From: Euryarchaeota archaeon UBA19
GTDB lineage: Archaea; Thermoplasmatota; Poseidoniia; Poseidoniales; Thalassarchaeaceae
Direction: 5' to 3'
Length of the DNA: 33,787 nucleotides
Assembly: GCA_002502175.1 (NCBI GenBank)
Contig: DAPQ01000032.1
Coordinates: 30,077 to 63,863 of the forward strand
Within the stretch, counting starts at the first letter, position 1. Each line of letters starts with the position of its first letter. Both the position numbers and the translations under genes were made by a program. Positions 7,725 through 15,037 of the stretch are shown in pieces. The notes beneath the pieces were generated by a model, which had not been told where the DNA came from, ran no database searches, and saw nothing but the letters and a program-made list of their open reading frames with translations.

Positions 7725-7731
7725 GATAAAA
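7725..7731 (-). promoter_or_regulatory. TATA-like box for rpe (leaderless GTG start)
   Basis: Read on the minus strand, TTTTATC is centred about 25 nt before the GTG at 7703, the spacing expected if transcription starts at the start codon itself. The plus-strand reading (GATAAAA) is also about 34 nt before the thioredoxin ATG at 7763, so the gap may hold a shared divergent promoter. Confidence 0.45.
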
Positions 7732-7762
7732 CCACTATCCACACGAACTATGGGGCGACATA

Positions 7763-8080
7763 ATGGGAAGGCTGATTGAGGCAAGTGATGGTGATTTTGA
7801 CGCAGTAACAGCGAGCGATGAATGGGTGTTAGTTGACTTCTGGGCGCCTTGGTGTGGGCCTTGCAAGATGATTGCCCCTGTTCTCGAGCAATTATCAGGA
7901 GAGAGAGATATGACGATTGCCAAAGTCAATACGGACATCAACCCCCTATCCTCTGGAAAATTCGGTATTCGCGGAATCCCAGCCTTGCTTCTATTCCACA
8001 ACGGACAGTTGGTAGACCAGCAGGCTGGAGCTATGCCAAAACCAATGTTCGATCAATGGCTTGACCGACACATGGCATAA
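7763..8080 (+). CDS. trxA: Thioredoxin
   Basis: A 105-residue thioredoxin with the canonical WCGPC active site (Cys31, Cys34) in DFWAPWCGPCKMIAPVL, the buried Asp of VDFWA, and the cis-proline segment GIRGIPALLLF. It reduces protein disulfides in the cytosol. There is no signal peptide. It is transcribed divergently from rpe, and its stop abuts the stop of the convergent STAND ATPase gene with no spacer. Its nearness to the CGFS glutaredoxin/BolA pair makes this a small redox-gene neighbourhood, though on the other strand. Confidence 0.96.
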   Translation: MGRLIEASDGDFDAVTASDEWVLVDFWAPWCGPCKMIAPVLEQLSGERDMTIAKVNTDINPLSSGKFGIRGIPALLLFHNGQLVDQQAGAMPKPMFDQWLDRHMA

Positions 8081-9628
8081 TTATACTGATTCTCTCAATT
8101 TTGTTGCGCGCTCTTCGAGTGGCTGTCCAACTTCTCTCAGCAAGCGAGAACGTAGGGCTTCATGTAGCCACATTCCACTTTCAAGTTCCAGCATTAACCC
8201 ACGAGATACCAGCGCTTCTGGTGGCTTTCCATCGTATCCTGCTGCTGAGGCCAATTTTTCCCAAGGAATTGGCCTGTCTGCTACTGCTAGCAGAGCAAGA
8301 AGTTCTCGATGATCTTGAGGCAGGACGTCTAGAATCTCCTCATCTAGGAATCTAAGCCAATCATCGTGTAGCGTCTGGCCGTATAGTTCCAGAAGTTCTA
8401 CAGCGAGGGGATGACCTCCAGTGGCCTTGTGAATTTCTTCTGCCGGAGCTTCTGATGGTAGGTTGATTGAAGCAATCCATTCGGCTACTTCTTCCAGAGA
8501 AAGACCGGTTAATCTGAGCTCAACAACCCTGCCCCGAGTGTGAACATCTCGACGATCATAGAATGCCAAATTAGTCCTCGATATAAGCAGTAATCGCATA
8601 TTCGTTGACTCTGCTACCTGGAGCAGAGCCCCAAACAAATAGTTACCATCTGAGGCTAGGTTGTGAACATCATCTAGTATGATTAGTAAATCGTTTTCTT
8701 TTTCTCCTCGTTTACCTTCTTCGTCGAGTAAGTGAGCGATTAGACGGCGTCGGTATTGATCGAGGTCTAAATGCGCTCCTGGCTTCATTGGAAGGGTGTC
8801 CAAGACCCCATAGGGGTCTTGATTTTCTTCTTCGGAACTTATTTGCAGCCTGTGCAATAGGCTCGTTGCGATGCCTAAACTGCTATCCCAAGGCTGACAC
8901 GGATAGTACATCACATCGAGTTCAGGATTCTTCTCGAGAGCCTGTTCTAGCCAATGGCTTGTCAAGGTGGTTTTTCCACAACCCGCAATTCCTGATACAA
9001 CCGCCATAGCAGCTGTACCTGCGAACCATTCGTCTAGCACAGCAACCTCGCTATCTCTCCCATGAACTGTACGAGTTTCAGGCGGTCGTGTGTGATATGT
9101 CGAATGAGCTCCAGAGAGTAATCTCAGTGAGCCAGGGGCTGGCGATTCTTCCGGGTCGGTTCGAACGATTGCACCAAATCGAATATCACCGAAGTTGAGT
9201 ACACCCTCGTGCTGAGCGTGCATCAATACCTGTAACAGAGTAAGTCCTGTCTCTAAGCGAGACCCCGCCTCGTCGGCTCGCACCTCTAGGAGGTTGCCAT
9301 TACGTTCTCGTAGCAGTACATTGGTGGTCCGCAATTCTGGTAATCTGTGTTGTATTTGCTCTCGGCCTTCATCTGTTAATTGCCATGTTTTCTGTCTGCG
9401 CTCGTCTCCTCGAACTACTCGAGTATGTTCACTGACCATTCCATCGGTTGCCAATTCACGCATAGTTCTCGAGACATTAGGAGGATGGAGCGCGCAAATT
9501 TCAGCTATTCCAGGTCTAGTAACTTCCCGACTAACCAAATAGTGGTCAGCCTGGTGGTCCTGTTCCCAAAGATGTAGCAAAATGCGGTCAGCAACTGCGA
9601 TGTTGACCTTACTGGAAGGCGAATCCAT
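8081..9628 (-). CDS. Winged-helix STAND-type ATPase (transcription-regulator-like)
   Basis: A 515-residue multidomain protein. The first 110 or so residues look like a MarR/IclR-type winged helix (ADRILLHLWEQ, then HPPNVSRTMRELATDGMV, then KTWQLTDEGRE as the wing). A linker follows, then an NTPase core: Walker A GIAGCGKTTL, Walker B LLIILDDVHNL, an ISRTN sensor region, and GGHPLAVELLELYG typical of STAND/NB-ARC ATPases. An all-helical region ends the protein; no TPR or LRR sensor array is visible, so it is shorter than MalT-like regulators. The ligand and targets are unknown. ATG 9628 has GGAGG 8 nt upstream; GTG 9649 is in frame. It starts 4 nt after the S15-type hydrolase stop, hence one operon. 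Confidence 0.75.
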   Translation of the reverse strand: MDSPSSKVNIAVADRILLHLWEQDHQADHYLVSREVTRPGIAEICALHPPNVSRTMRELATDGMVSEHTRVVRGDERRQKTWQLTDEGREQIQHRLPELRTTNVLLRERNGNLLEVRADEAGSRLETGLTLLQVLMHAQHEGVLNFGDIRFGAIVRTDPEESPAPGSLRLLSGAHSTYHTRPPETRTVHGRDSEVAVLDEWFAGTAAMAVVSGIAGCGKTTLTSHWLEQALEKNPELDVMYYPCQPWDSSLGIATSLLHRLQISSEEENQDPYGVLDTLPMKPGAHLDLDQYRRRLIAHLLDEEGKRGEKENDLLIILDDVHNLASDGNYLFGALLQVAESTNMRLLLISRTNLAFYDRRDVHTRGRVVELRLTGLSLEEVAEWIASINLPSEAPAEEIHKATGGHPLAVELLELYGQTLHDDWLRFLDEEILDVLPQDHRELLALLAVADRPIPWEKLASAAGYDGKPPEALVSRGLMLELESGMWLHEALRSRLLREVGQPLEERATKLRESV

Positions 9629-9632
9629 TGGA

Positions 9633-11537
9633 TTAATCCTCCACAACACATTGAGGGTAGGGGTCGTCCATCATAGGTGGCATGAACAAATCATCGCAAC
9701 CACGATCAACAGTTGAGAGAGAAAGAATGCTGGTCGCACCTACACCAACGGTTACCGCTTGCATAGATACAGGACTTGGAATGTAGTCCTCGCCAGTTTG
9801 AGTGATAATTAGATGGATACCATCGCCCGCAGGAATTAGCACATCCATCCCAAAGAATTCCATCTTCGCATTGACAGTTTCTCCAGGCCCAAGCACTTCT
9901 CCATCTTTGCCACCAGCGTGGAATCGAAGATCCATAACCGCGTGGCCGAGATGCATGTCATTGCTAGCCTGAACCATCTCCACGAATAGATGCCCGCTAG
10001 TAGAGAATGCGGAAACGGTTGCATCTACATGGAAAGTTGGAGTTCCTACTATTCGAGTGTCCTCTTCGAATTCTGGACATTCGATTCTCAGGAATGAACT
10101 AGACGAAATTGTCTCTCCTCCACCGATTATATTGCATTCATCCATTCCGAACCGAATCCAGTCTTGGTTGGCTGGAGGATATGTCTCTTCTACCCTCCAG
10201 GCACCCATATTGTCCTGAACCTCTGCAATCAATCTCGGCTGTGGCCCTTTTTCCAAGAGATAGTAATCGAACCATTCCAGTAAATCATCAGCCCAGTCCC
10301 ATCTCAAAGTGAATGGGAAGGCTTCCCCGCCGCGGCCGCTTGAAAGCCCTTGATGGCCGCTCATTCGGTCGGGGTAATCGTGCCCCCATTGACCGTAAAG
10401 CCCCTTTACCTCGAAGCCGGCATCTTCCATCATACGATGTACAGGGAAGGCCATGTGAGGGTCTACGTTCCAATCTTGCAAACCATGAATGATGTATACA
10501 GATCCCTTGTAATTTTGAATCGCTCGCTCAAGGAAGTGCCGTTCTTCCCAATAATCCGAGCCTAACCAAGCCAGGTTATCTCCCGTAACGTAGGCTAATG
10601 GTCCAGCATAGTAGCCTTCGACATAACCTTCGCATGCATTTTCAATATCTCCTGAGTCTCCATCTAGTCCAAAACTACCGTATACTCCGTTGTGCATAAT
10701 GGCTCCTCTAGCTTCCATGCTACCATTACGCCACATGAGGTCCTGTACTCCAATAAGTCCGGACATAGGAACGATGGTTTTCAGATATTCAGAACCCATC
10801 GCTGCAGCCTCCCAGGGAGTTGAGCCGTCGTAGGATTTACCGATTATTCCTACAGCACCATTCGAAAATGGGGCGCTTCCTAGATATTCGACGGCTGCGT
10901 GTATACCCTCCTGCTCATCTAGGCCCATTAGATCCATGCAATGATTTGAGTTGCCGGTACCAAATACGCTAACCTGAGCAACCCCGTATCCGTGTGGAAC
11001 GAAGTTCTCGATTAAGAATCGACCTAGGCGATTAGCGGGAGTTAATGCATCGACATCCCCATCGTCATAATATGGGCCGATCTCAGCGATTACAGGAACT
11101 TTACATTCGTCAGGAAGTTCGGTTGCATCGTAATCGCAGCCTTCAATCTGAGGTAACCAAAGTCCAAGATGGACTTCCGCGCCGCCTGTTACACCTGCTC
11201 CTCCATCTGCGGTTGTGATTTCTGGTACAGAGACATAGATCGACCGAACCATATCGATTCCATATGTTCCATTCCAAGATACTCGGCTGAATACATCACT
11301 ATTATCGTAAACTAGATCTTCTCTCTCCTCGACAGGCGGAAGCCAATGTTCTGAATCCGAGGAATCTCCTATCTTTATCGCATCACCAAAACAGCCCGAC
11401 AACATTGGAGCTGTGAATAACAGCGCCAATAGTAGGCTGATAGTAGTGCGAGACACGCGCTTCGCGCGTGCTAGACTACTCAAGAGAGTTCTGACTCTTG
11501 GTGTGAAGGAAAAATATCCAGATAATGGGAAATCCAA
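9633..11537 (-). CDS. Secreted/lipoprotein S15-type (CocE/NonD, X-Pro peptidase-like) hydrolase
   Basis: An alpha/beta hydrolase of about 630 residues with the CocE/X-Pro dipeptidyl-peptidase layout. The N-terminus has Arg/Lys then the hydrophobic run ISLLLALLFTAPMLSGC, which reads as a signal peptide with a lipobox-like Cys, so an exported, perhaps lipid-anchored enzyme. Numbered from TTG 11537, the putative triad is Ser235 (GKSYDGS), Asp355 (HGLQDWN) and His386 (GQWGHDYP). The C-terminal part (SSSFLRIECPEF to the end) fits the beta-sandwich domain of this family. It likely cleaves peptides or esters outside the cell. The start is uncertain: GTG 11453 would give a conventional short signal peptide, and the TATA-like CTATATCG at 11549-11556 also favours a start downstream of 11537. 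Confidence 0.82.
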   Translation of the reverse strand: MDFPLSGYFSFTPRVRTLLSSLARAKRVSRTTISLLLALLFTAPMLSGCFGDAIKIGDSSDSEHWLPPVEEREDLVYDNSDVFSRVSWNGTYGIDMVRSIYVSVPEITTADGGAGVTGGAEVHLGLWLPQIEGCDYDATELPDECKVPVIAEIGPYYDDGDVDALTPANRLGRFLIENFVPHGYGVAQVSVFGTGNSNHCMDLMGLDEQEGIHAAVEYLGSAPFSNGAVGIIGKSYDGSTPWEAAAMGSEYLKTIVPMSGLIGVQDLMWRNGSMEARGAIMHNGVYGSFGLDGDSGDIENACEGYVEGYYAGPLAYVTGDNLAWLGSDYWEERHFLERAIQNYKGSVYIIHGLQDWNVDPHMAFPVHRMMEDAGFEVKGLYGQWGHDYPDRMSGHQGLSSGRGGEAFPFTLRWDWADDLLEWFDYYLLEKGPQPRLIAEVQDNMGAWRVEETYPPANQDWIRFGMDECNIIGGGETISSSSFLRIECPEFEEDTRIVGTPTFHVDATVSAFSTSGHLFVEMVQASNDMHLGHAVMDLRFHAGGKDGEVLGPGETVNAKMEFFGMDVLIPAGDGIHLIITQTGEDYIPSPVSMQAVTVGVGATSILSLSTVDRGCDDLFMPPMMDDPYPQCVVED

Positions 11538-11548
11538 TTGTGAATTTG

Positions 11549-11556
11549 CTATATCG
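11549..11556 (+). promoter_or_regulatory. TATA-like box in divergent gap (S15-type hydrolase / M32 carboxypeptidase)
   Basis: CTATATCG is the only TATA-like element in the 54-nt gap. On the plus strand it predicts a start near 11579, giving a roughly 13-nt leader before ATG 11592. Read the other way it would start transcription near 11527, inside the longest version of the hydrolase frame. Confidence 0.35.
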
Positions 11557-11591
11557 AAGGGTTTGATGAGGGGTATCGACCCGGTCCTTAC

Positions 11592-13094
11592 ATGGATGCT
11601 TACGATGAGTTACTTGAACGTTTGAAGAATATTGACTTAATCTCGCAAATCGGAGGTCTACTAGGCTGGGATCAAGAAGTATTGATGCCACCAAAAGCCG
11701 CGGCGCTTCGAGCGGAACAATTGGCTTGGGTTTCTAAAACCGGACACGAAGCGACTACTGACCCTAGAATTGGAGAATTACTGACTGAGCTGGAAGCGCG
11801 CGAGGACCTAAACGACGTACAAGCAGCTAACGTTCGACTCGCACGCGACTCGTACGATAAAGCCACAAAACTACCAACAGAATTCGTTGAACAGATGGCA
11901 AAGCACAAGTCTCAATCTTTGATATCTTGGCAGAAGGCTCGAGCCGAGGACGATTTCTCGATTTTCCGAGACGACTTGGCAAAGATGGTTGACCTAGCTC
12001 GACAAAAAGCTGACTATTTGGGCTATGAAGAGCTTCGCTACGATGCTCTATTGGACATCTATGAATCCGGCCTCAGTGTATCAAGAGTAGACCCGTTATT
12101 CGCTGGATTGAGAGAGAATGTTGCGCCTCTTGTAAAGGCCGTCGTGGAGCGAGGGGAGCGTCCTGAAATGGGCTTCATCGAGAATAATTCTTGGAGCCAA
12201 TCAGGTCAAGAATCTCTATCTCAATCCGTATCCGAAGCCCTTGGTTTCGACTTTGCTGCGGGACGTCGTGATGCATCCACTCATCCATTCTGTGGTGGGC
12301 CAAATCCTGATGATGTGCGTTGGACAACTAGGTATTCAGAAGATGATCCTTTCGGCTCTCTTTACGGTTCAATGCATGAGACTGGCCACGGTTTGTACGA
12401 GCAAGGTCGGCCTCGTAACCTAGACTTCCAACCAGCTGGACAGGCTAATGGACTAGGTGTTCATGAAAGTCAGAGTCGACTATTCGAGAATCAGGTTGGT
12501 CGGAGCAGAGAATTCTGTGAATGGGCATTACCGATTTGGAAGGAAAATTTCCCAGAAAATATGGAAGGAGTAAGTGCAGAAGATCTCTGGAGGGCGGTTA
12601 ATCTAGTAGAACCGAGTTTAATTCGTACAGAATCTGATGAGGCAACCTACAACCTGCACATAATGATTCGATATGAAGTCGAGAAGAAGTTAATCGCTGG
12701 TGAAATCGAAGTTGACGATCTCCCTGATGTTTGGGACGACATGTACGAAGAATTCCTAGGAATTAGAGCGCCAAATCGAACTCTAGGTGTTCTGCAAGAC
12801 ATACACTGGTCTATGGGAGCCTTCGGATATTTCCCCACATACACACTTGGAAACCTCTACGCTGCGCAACTTCTTGCCAAGGCTAGAGAAGACCTTCCTG
12901 ACCACGATGAACAAATTCGTAACGGAGATTTCGCGCCGATTTTGGATTGGATGCGCTCGCGCGTGCACGCGCGAGGTAGCATTCTCGAGCCTGCTGCCCT
13001 AATCGAGGAGGCTACCGGCTCGCCGCCATCTCCTGATGCATTCGTAGAATATCTCCAAGACAAGGTCGAACGGCTCTATGGCTTGACCGCGTAG
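11592..13094 (+). CDS. M32-family metallocarboxypeptidase (carboxypeptidase Taq)
   Basis: A 500-residue zinc carboxypeptidase. The metal site HETGH is at residues 262-266 (MHETGHGLYEQG) and the third ligand Glu292 is in VHESQSRLFENQVGRS. Family landmarks IRTESDEATYNLHIMIRYEVEK, DDMYEEFLGI and IHWSMGAFGYFPTYTLGNLYAAQ are intact. It removes C-terminal residues from peptides, in the cytosol as no signal peptide is present. The length is typical. It is divergent from the exported S15-type hydrolase, so the two could act in series on imported peptides; this is inference. The coding sequence contains a perfect 20-bp CG-rich palindrome at 12956-12975. Confidence 0.95.
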   Translation: MDAYDELLERLKNIDLISQIGGLLGWDQEVLMPPKAAALRAEQLAWVSKTGHEATTDPRIGELLTELEAREDLNDVQAANVRLARDSYDKATKLPTEFVEQMAKHKSQSLISWQKARAEDDFSIFRDDLAKMVDLARQKADYLGYEELRYDALLDIYESGLSVSRVDPLFAGLRENVAPLVKAVVERGERPEMGFIENNSWSQSGQESLSQSVSEALGFDFAAGRRDASTHPFCGGPNPDDVRWTTRYSEDDPFGSLYGSMHETGHGLYEQGRPRNLDFQPAGQANGLGVHESQSRLFENQVGRSREFCEWALPIWKENFPENMEGVSAEDLWRAVNLVEPSLIRTESDEATYNLHIMIRYEVEKKLIAGEIEVDDLPDVWDDMYEEFLGIRAPNRTLGVLQDIHWSMGAFGYFPTYTLGNLYAAQLLAKAREDLPDHDEQIRNGDFAPILDWMRSRVHARGSILEPAALIEEATGSPPSPDAFVEYLQDKVERLYGLTA

Positions 13095-13132
13095 ACACAA
13101 AATACGATATCCAGCAGTCGAGTAGAGGCTCT

Positions 13133-14176
13133 GTGACCGGACTTTCCCTTGAGGCTATCTCGTCCTATGTGCGAGACCTTTCCAGCTCCTGTTCCGCATT
13201 ACTTCTAGTCGAGGATTTACTATTCGCTGGCTCGCACGATGGATTACTTGTTTCCTGGGAAGCTTCCAGCGGAGTTGAACGTTGGAGAGTTTCAATTAGC
13301 GGCCCGATTTCTGATATCTCTGTAGATTCAGGCAGCGTTTATGTCGCAGCATCTGATTCTCTTCATGCAGTTGACATAGAGAATGGGTCGCTTCTTTGGA
13401 ATAAAAAATTGGAAGGAGCAAGTGACTACGTATTAGCAGCGAATGGGAATATCTGGGCTACCTCATCAGTTTACGAGTTAGAGGTCGCCGACTTCATCGA
13501 ATCCACCATTTGGAGATTCGATAAATTGGGAAATGAATTGGAACGTTGGGTAATCACTGAACGTGCTTGGCATATTTCTTCAGATGGTTCTGGGGGTATC
13601 GTTCTAGGATTAGGGCGACCCAGGTGCGGTTATCTCAGAGTTCGCCCTGAATCCCCTGTCGAGCATAACGCGCTACCAACAAACAGTCCGGTCACCTGTG
13701 GTTCTGGAGGAAATAAAGATTTGATTTTTGGACACGCTGATGGCTCCTTGGGTTCATTGGATGAATCGGTACTCGAGACGGGATCGTTGATTACCTCGAT
13801 TGCTTCTAGCCCCAATGGCTGGATTTCTGGTCACGAAGATGGTAGCATCTCGATGAAAGCCGTATCAGAAAAACTACCTGGTTCTGTTGATGCGGTCGAA
13901 ATTATCGAAACTAATGGTTGGGCATCTTCCTTCGATGGAGTGAATGTTTGGATAATGATAATTGGTGAAGTATCGAATACAATATCTCATGATTCTAGGT
14001 TACGACAGATGGATTCATCATTCAATAAAATAGTACTCGGAGATGACCAGGGAAGAGTCTACTTTGTAGAATCTGAAGTTATGCAGAGAAGAATAAATTC
14101 ACATCAAGAAGAGGCTGAAGAATATTCTGAAAAATCAGATCTTCGAGCTCGTCTAAGGATGTTAAGAAATCGGTAA
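13133..14176 (+). CDS. PQQ/WD-like beta-propeller protein
   Basis: A 347-residue protein with repeated short beta-blade units: LLFAGSHDGLLVSWEASSGVERWRV, VYVAASDSLHAVDIENGSLLWNKKL, DLIFGHADGSLGSLD, NGWISGHEDGSISM and KIVLGDDQGRVYFVE. The pattern of G-x-x-D-G-x-(h)-x-(h)-(D/E) matches PQQ-enzyme or WD-type propellers. No signal peptide or membrane segment is seen, so a cytosolic scaffold role is likely; no catalytic residues are evident. The last 35 residues are charged and helical, a possible coiled coil. GTG 13133 is chosen; GAGG lies about 9 nt upstream. It is 38 nt behind the carboxypeptidase and probably cotranscribed. Confidence 0.7.
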   Translation: MTGLSLEAISSYVRDLSSSCSALLLVEDLLFAGSHDGLLVSWEASSGVERWRVSISGPISDISVDSGSVYVAASDSLHAVDIENGSLLWNKKLEGASDYVLAANGNIWATSSVYELEVADFIESTIWRFDKLGNELERWVITERAWHISSDGSGGIVLGLGRPRCGYLRVRPESPVEHNALPTNSPVTCGSGGNKDLIFGHADGSLGSLDESVLETGSLITSIASSPNGWISGHEDGSISMKAVSEKLPGSVDAVEIIETNGWASSFDGVNVWIMIIGEVSNTISHDSRLRQMDSSFNKIVLGDDQGRVYFVESEVMQRRINSHQEEAEEYSEKSDLRARLRMLRNR

Positions 14177-14186
14177 TTCTCGGCCT

Positions 14187-14211
14187 GGGATGCAGTGGAA
14201 ATTAACATCCC
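14187..14211 (+). terminator. Inverted repeat 10 nt after propeller gene stop
   Basis: GGGATG (14187-14192) and CATCCC (14206-14211) form a perfect 6-bp stem with a 13-nt loop. It is the weakest of the five stop-proximal hairpins because of the large loop. It separates the propeller gene from the candidate ncRNA. Confidence 0.35.
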
Positions 14212-14254
14212 TAGACCCCTATTTCCGGTCCACAGTACCTCATTTAGCGAAATG

Positions 14255-14260
14255 TTTATT
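14255..14260 (+). promoter_or_regulatory. TATA-like box for the candidate long ncRNA
   Basis: TTTATT, preceded by CGAAATG, in the only AT-rich part of the 861-nt gap. With archaeal spacing it predicts a transcript start near 14283, just where the G+C- and purine-rich, hairpin-dense sequence begins. Confidence 0.4.
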
Positions 14261-14445
14261 TGCCTCCGCCGTTCAGACCAAAGATGCCGCTCTGGGAGAG
14301 TGGTGTGGTGCGAGCTTCGGCGAACACCGCGGGCCACAGAACCGAACCCCGAACTCGGGGTGGTAGAACCGGAAACCGCAAGGGGACCGGGGATGATCGA
14401 ACTTGGCACTTGGGCCAGGGGAGATACGGTCGAACTGAGGTGGAG

Positions 14446-14469
14446 AAAACCGGACGAAAGGAAGGGGAA
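14446..14469 (+). repeat. GNRA hairpin module, copy A
   Basis: A 24-nt sequence that matches 14629-14652 at 23 of 24 positions. It folds as CC, GGA, C, GAAA tetraloop, G, GAA, GG: a GNRA tip above a symmetrical purine internal loop (GGA against GAA). The sequence after it also matches (CCACAGGGAAA here, CCAGAGGGAAA in copy B). Confidence 0.7.
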
Positions 14470-14628
14470 GGAAGCCACAGGGAAAGTTGGGGAAAACACA
14501 ACCGCACTGCTTAGGCAGGGAAAACGCATACCGTGCCAACTAACCAGACCGTGAGTGCATACGCGAAGAGCGAGAGAACCAGAGATGGGAAAAGCTTGAG
14601 GCGAATCTGCGGGGAACAAAGGAAGACA

Positions 14629-14652
14629 AAAACCGGACGCAAGGAAGGGGAA
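14629..14652 (+). repeat. GNRA hairpin module, copy B
   Basis: This is copy A with one change: the loop GAAA becomes GCAA. Both are GNRA tetraloops, so the single difference preserves the fold. The copies are 183 nt apart. Confidence 0.7.
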
Positions 14653-14980
14653 AAGAAACCAGAGGGAAACGCGGCGGGAACAAGAGCGCGGAGACGCGTG
14701 GAGGACCGGCACTCATTCCAAAGAACAAACCGGTGAGAGCCGGGGAGGGAAATGGAAACGCAGAAACGGGGAGCGATCCTCGAAGAAGCGGGAAACGACG
14801 AAAAGGCTCTTCGGAGCAATGTAGTCATCTACCCGGGAAAAAAAGGGCGCAAGCCCGGATGGAACCGGACCCTGCGGAGATAGCAGGGGGGGATGCTCCC
14901 CCATGTGCAGAACCCCCTGCTGCTCCCACCTTGTACCAAAGTACGGCTGAGCCCCATTCCATCTAATTATCAATCATTGC

Positions 14981-14993
14981 GGAGGCTTTCTCC
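14981..14993. terminator. GGAG/CTCC hairpin, copy 2 of shared 15-mer
   Basis: GGAG (14981-14984), loop GCTTT plus a mismatch-free close, CTCC (14990-14993). The 15 bases 14979-14993 equal 5294-5308. It lies between the candidate ncRNA (plus) and the fumarase gene end (minus), as copy 1 lies between two convergent units. Confidence 0.4.
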
Positions 14994-15010
14994 CTTCAAT
15001 GTATGATTTC

Positions 15011-15027
15011 GTTAGTTCAGAACTAAC
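15011..15027 (-). terminator. Stem-loop 10 nt after fumarase stop
   Basis: A perfect 7-bp inverted repeat, GTTAGTT (15011-15017) and AACTAAC (15021-15027), loop CAG. It lies 10 nt downstream of the fumarase TAG on the minus strand. Confidence 0.5.
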
Positions 15028-15037
15028 TCCAGTTAGA

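Larger units (their letters stand above)
14283..14993 (+). ncRNA. Candidate long structured non-coding RNA, class unknown
   Basis: This fills most of an 861-nt gene-free stretch. I counted 216 purines in 14401-14700 (72%) on the plus strand, and short ORFs in all frames look like Arg/Gly/Pro noise. Hairpins seen: a UUCG loop at 14314-14321 inside GGTGT/ACACC (14302-14328); CCCCG/CGGGG at 14347-14360; a CCGG stem with a 3x3 purine loop and CC-GCAA-GG tip at 14369-14390; CTGC/GCAG at 14507-14518; CGCG-GAGA-CGCG at 14687-14698; GCTC-UUCG-GAGC at 14806-14817; GGGC-GCAA-GCCC at 14845-14856; and a 9-bp stem 14882-14890/14913-14921. A 24-nt hairpin module is duplicated at 14446 and 14629. GGGAAA recurs about seven times between 14480 and 14840. 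I found no RNase P, SRP, rRNA or tRNA signature by eye, so the class is open. Ends are estimates: TATA at 14255-14260 on the left; the last strong stem ends at 14921, and the shared hairpin at 14981-14993 is the suggested right end. Confidence 0.6.

Noticed and set aside
11454..11470. 7-bp CACGCGC/GCGCGTG hairpin as a regulatory element
   Set aside because: It lies in the coding sequence for the basic part of the signal peptide (Ala-Arg-Ala-Lys-Arg), which can explain the bases.
14195..14554. 119-codon plus-strand open frame in the gene-free stretch
   Set aside because: Composition is Arg/Gly/Glu/Pro noise, it has no recognisable domain, and its bases are better explained by hairpins with tetraloops.
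14446..14652. CRISPR-like array because of a repeated 24-mer
   Set aside because: Only two copies 183 nt apart, no regular spacing, no third unit and no cas genes.
14104..14712. 202-codon minus-strand open frame overlapping the propeller gene end and the ncRNA region
   Set aside because: It overlaps real coding sequence, its product is Ser/Pro/Phe noise from complementing purine-rich DNA, and all other frames there are also open by composition.
14283..14993. RNase P RNA or SRP RNA as identity of the long ncRNA
   Set aside because: I looked for the RNase P P4 strands and the SRP S-domain GGAA/AGCAG signature and found only weak, badly placed resemblances. A covariance search could overturn this.
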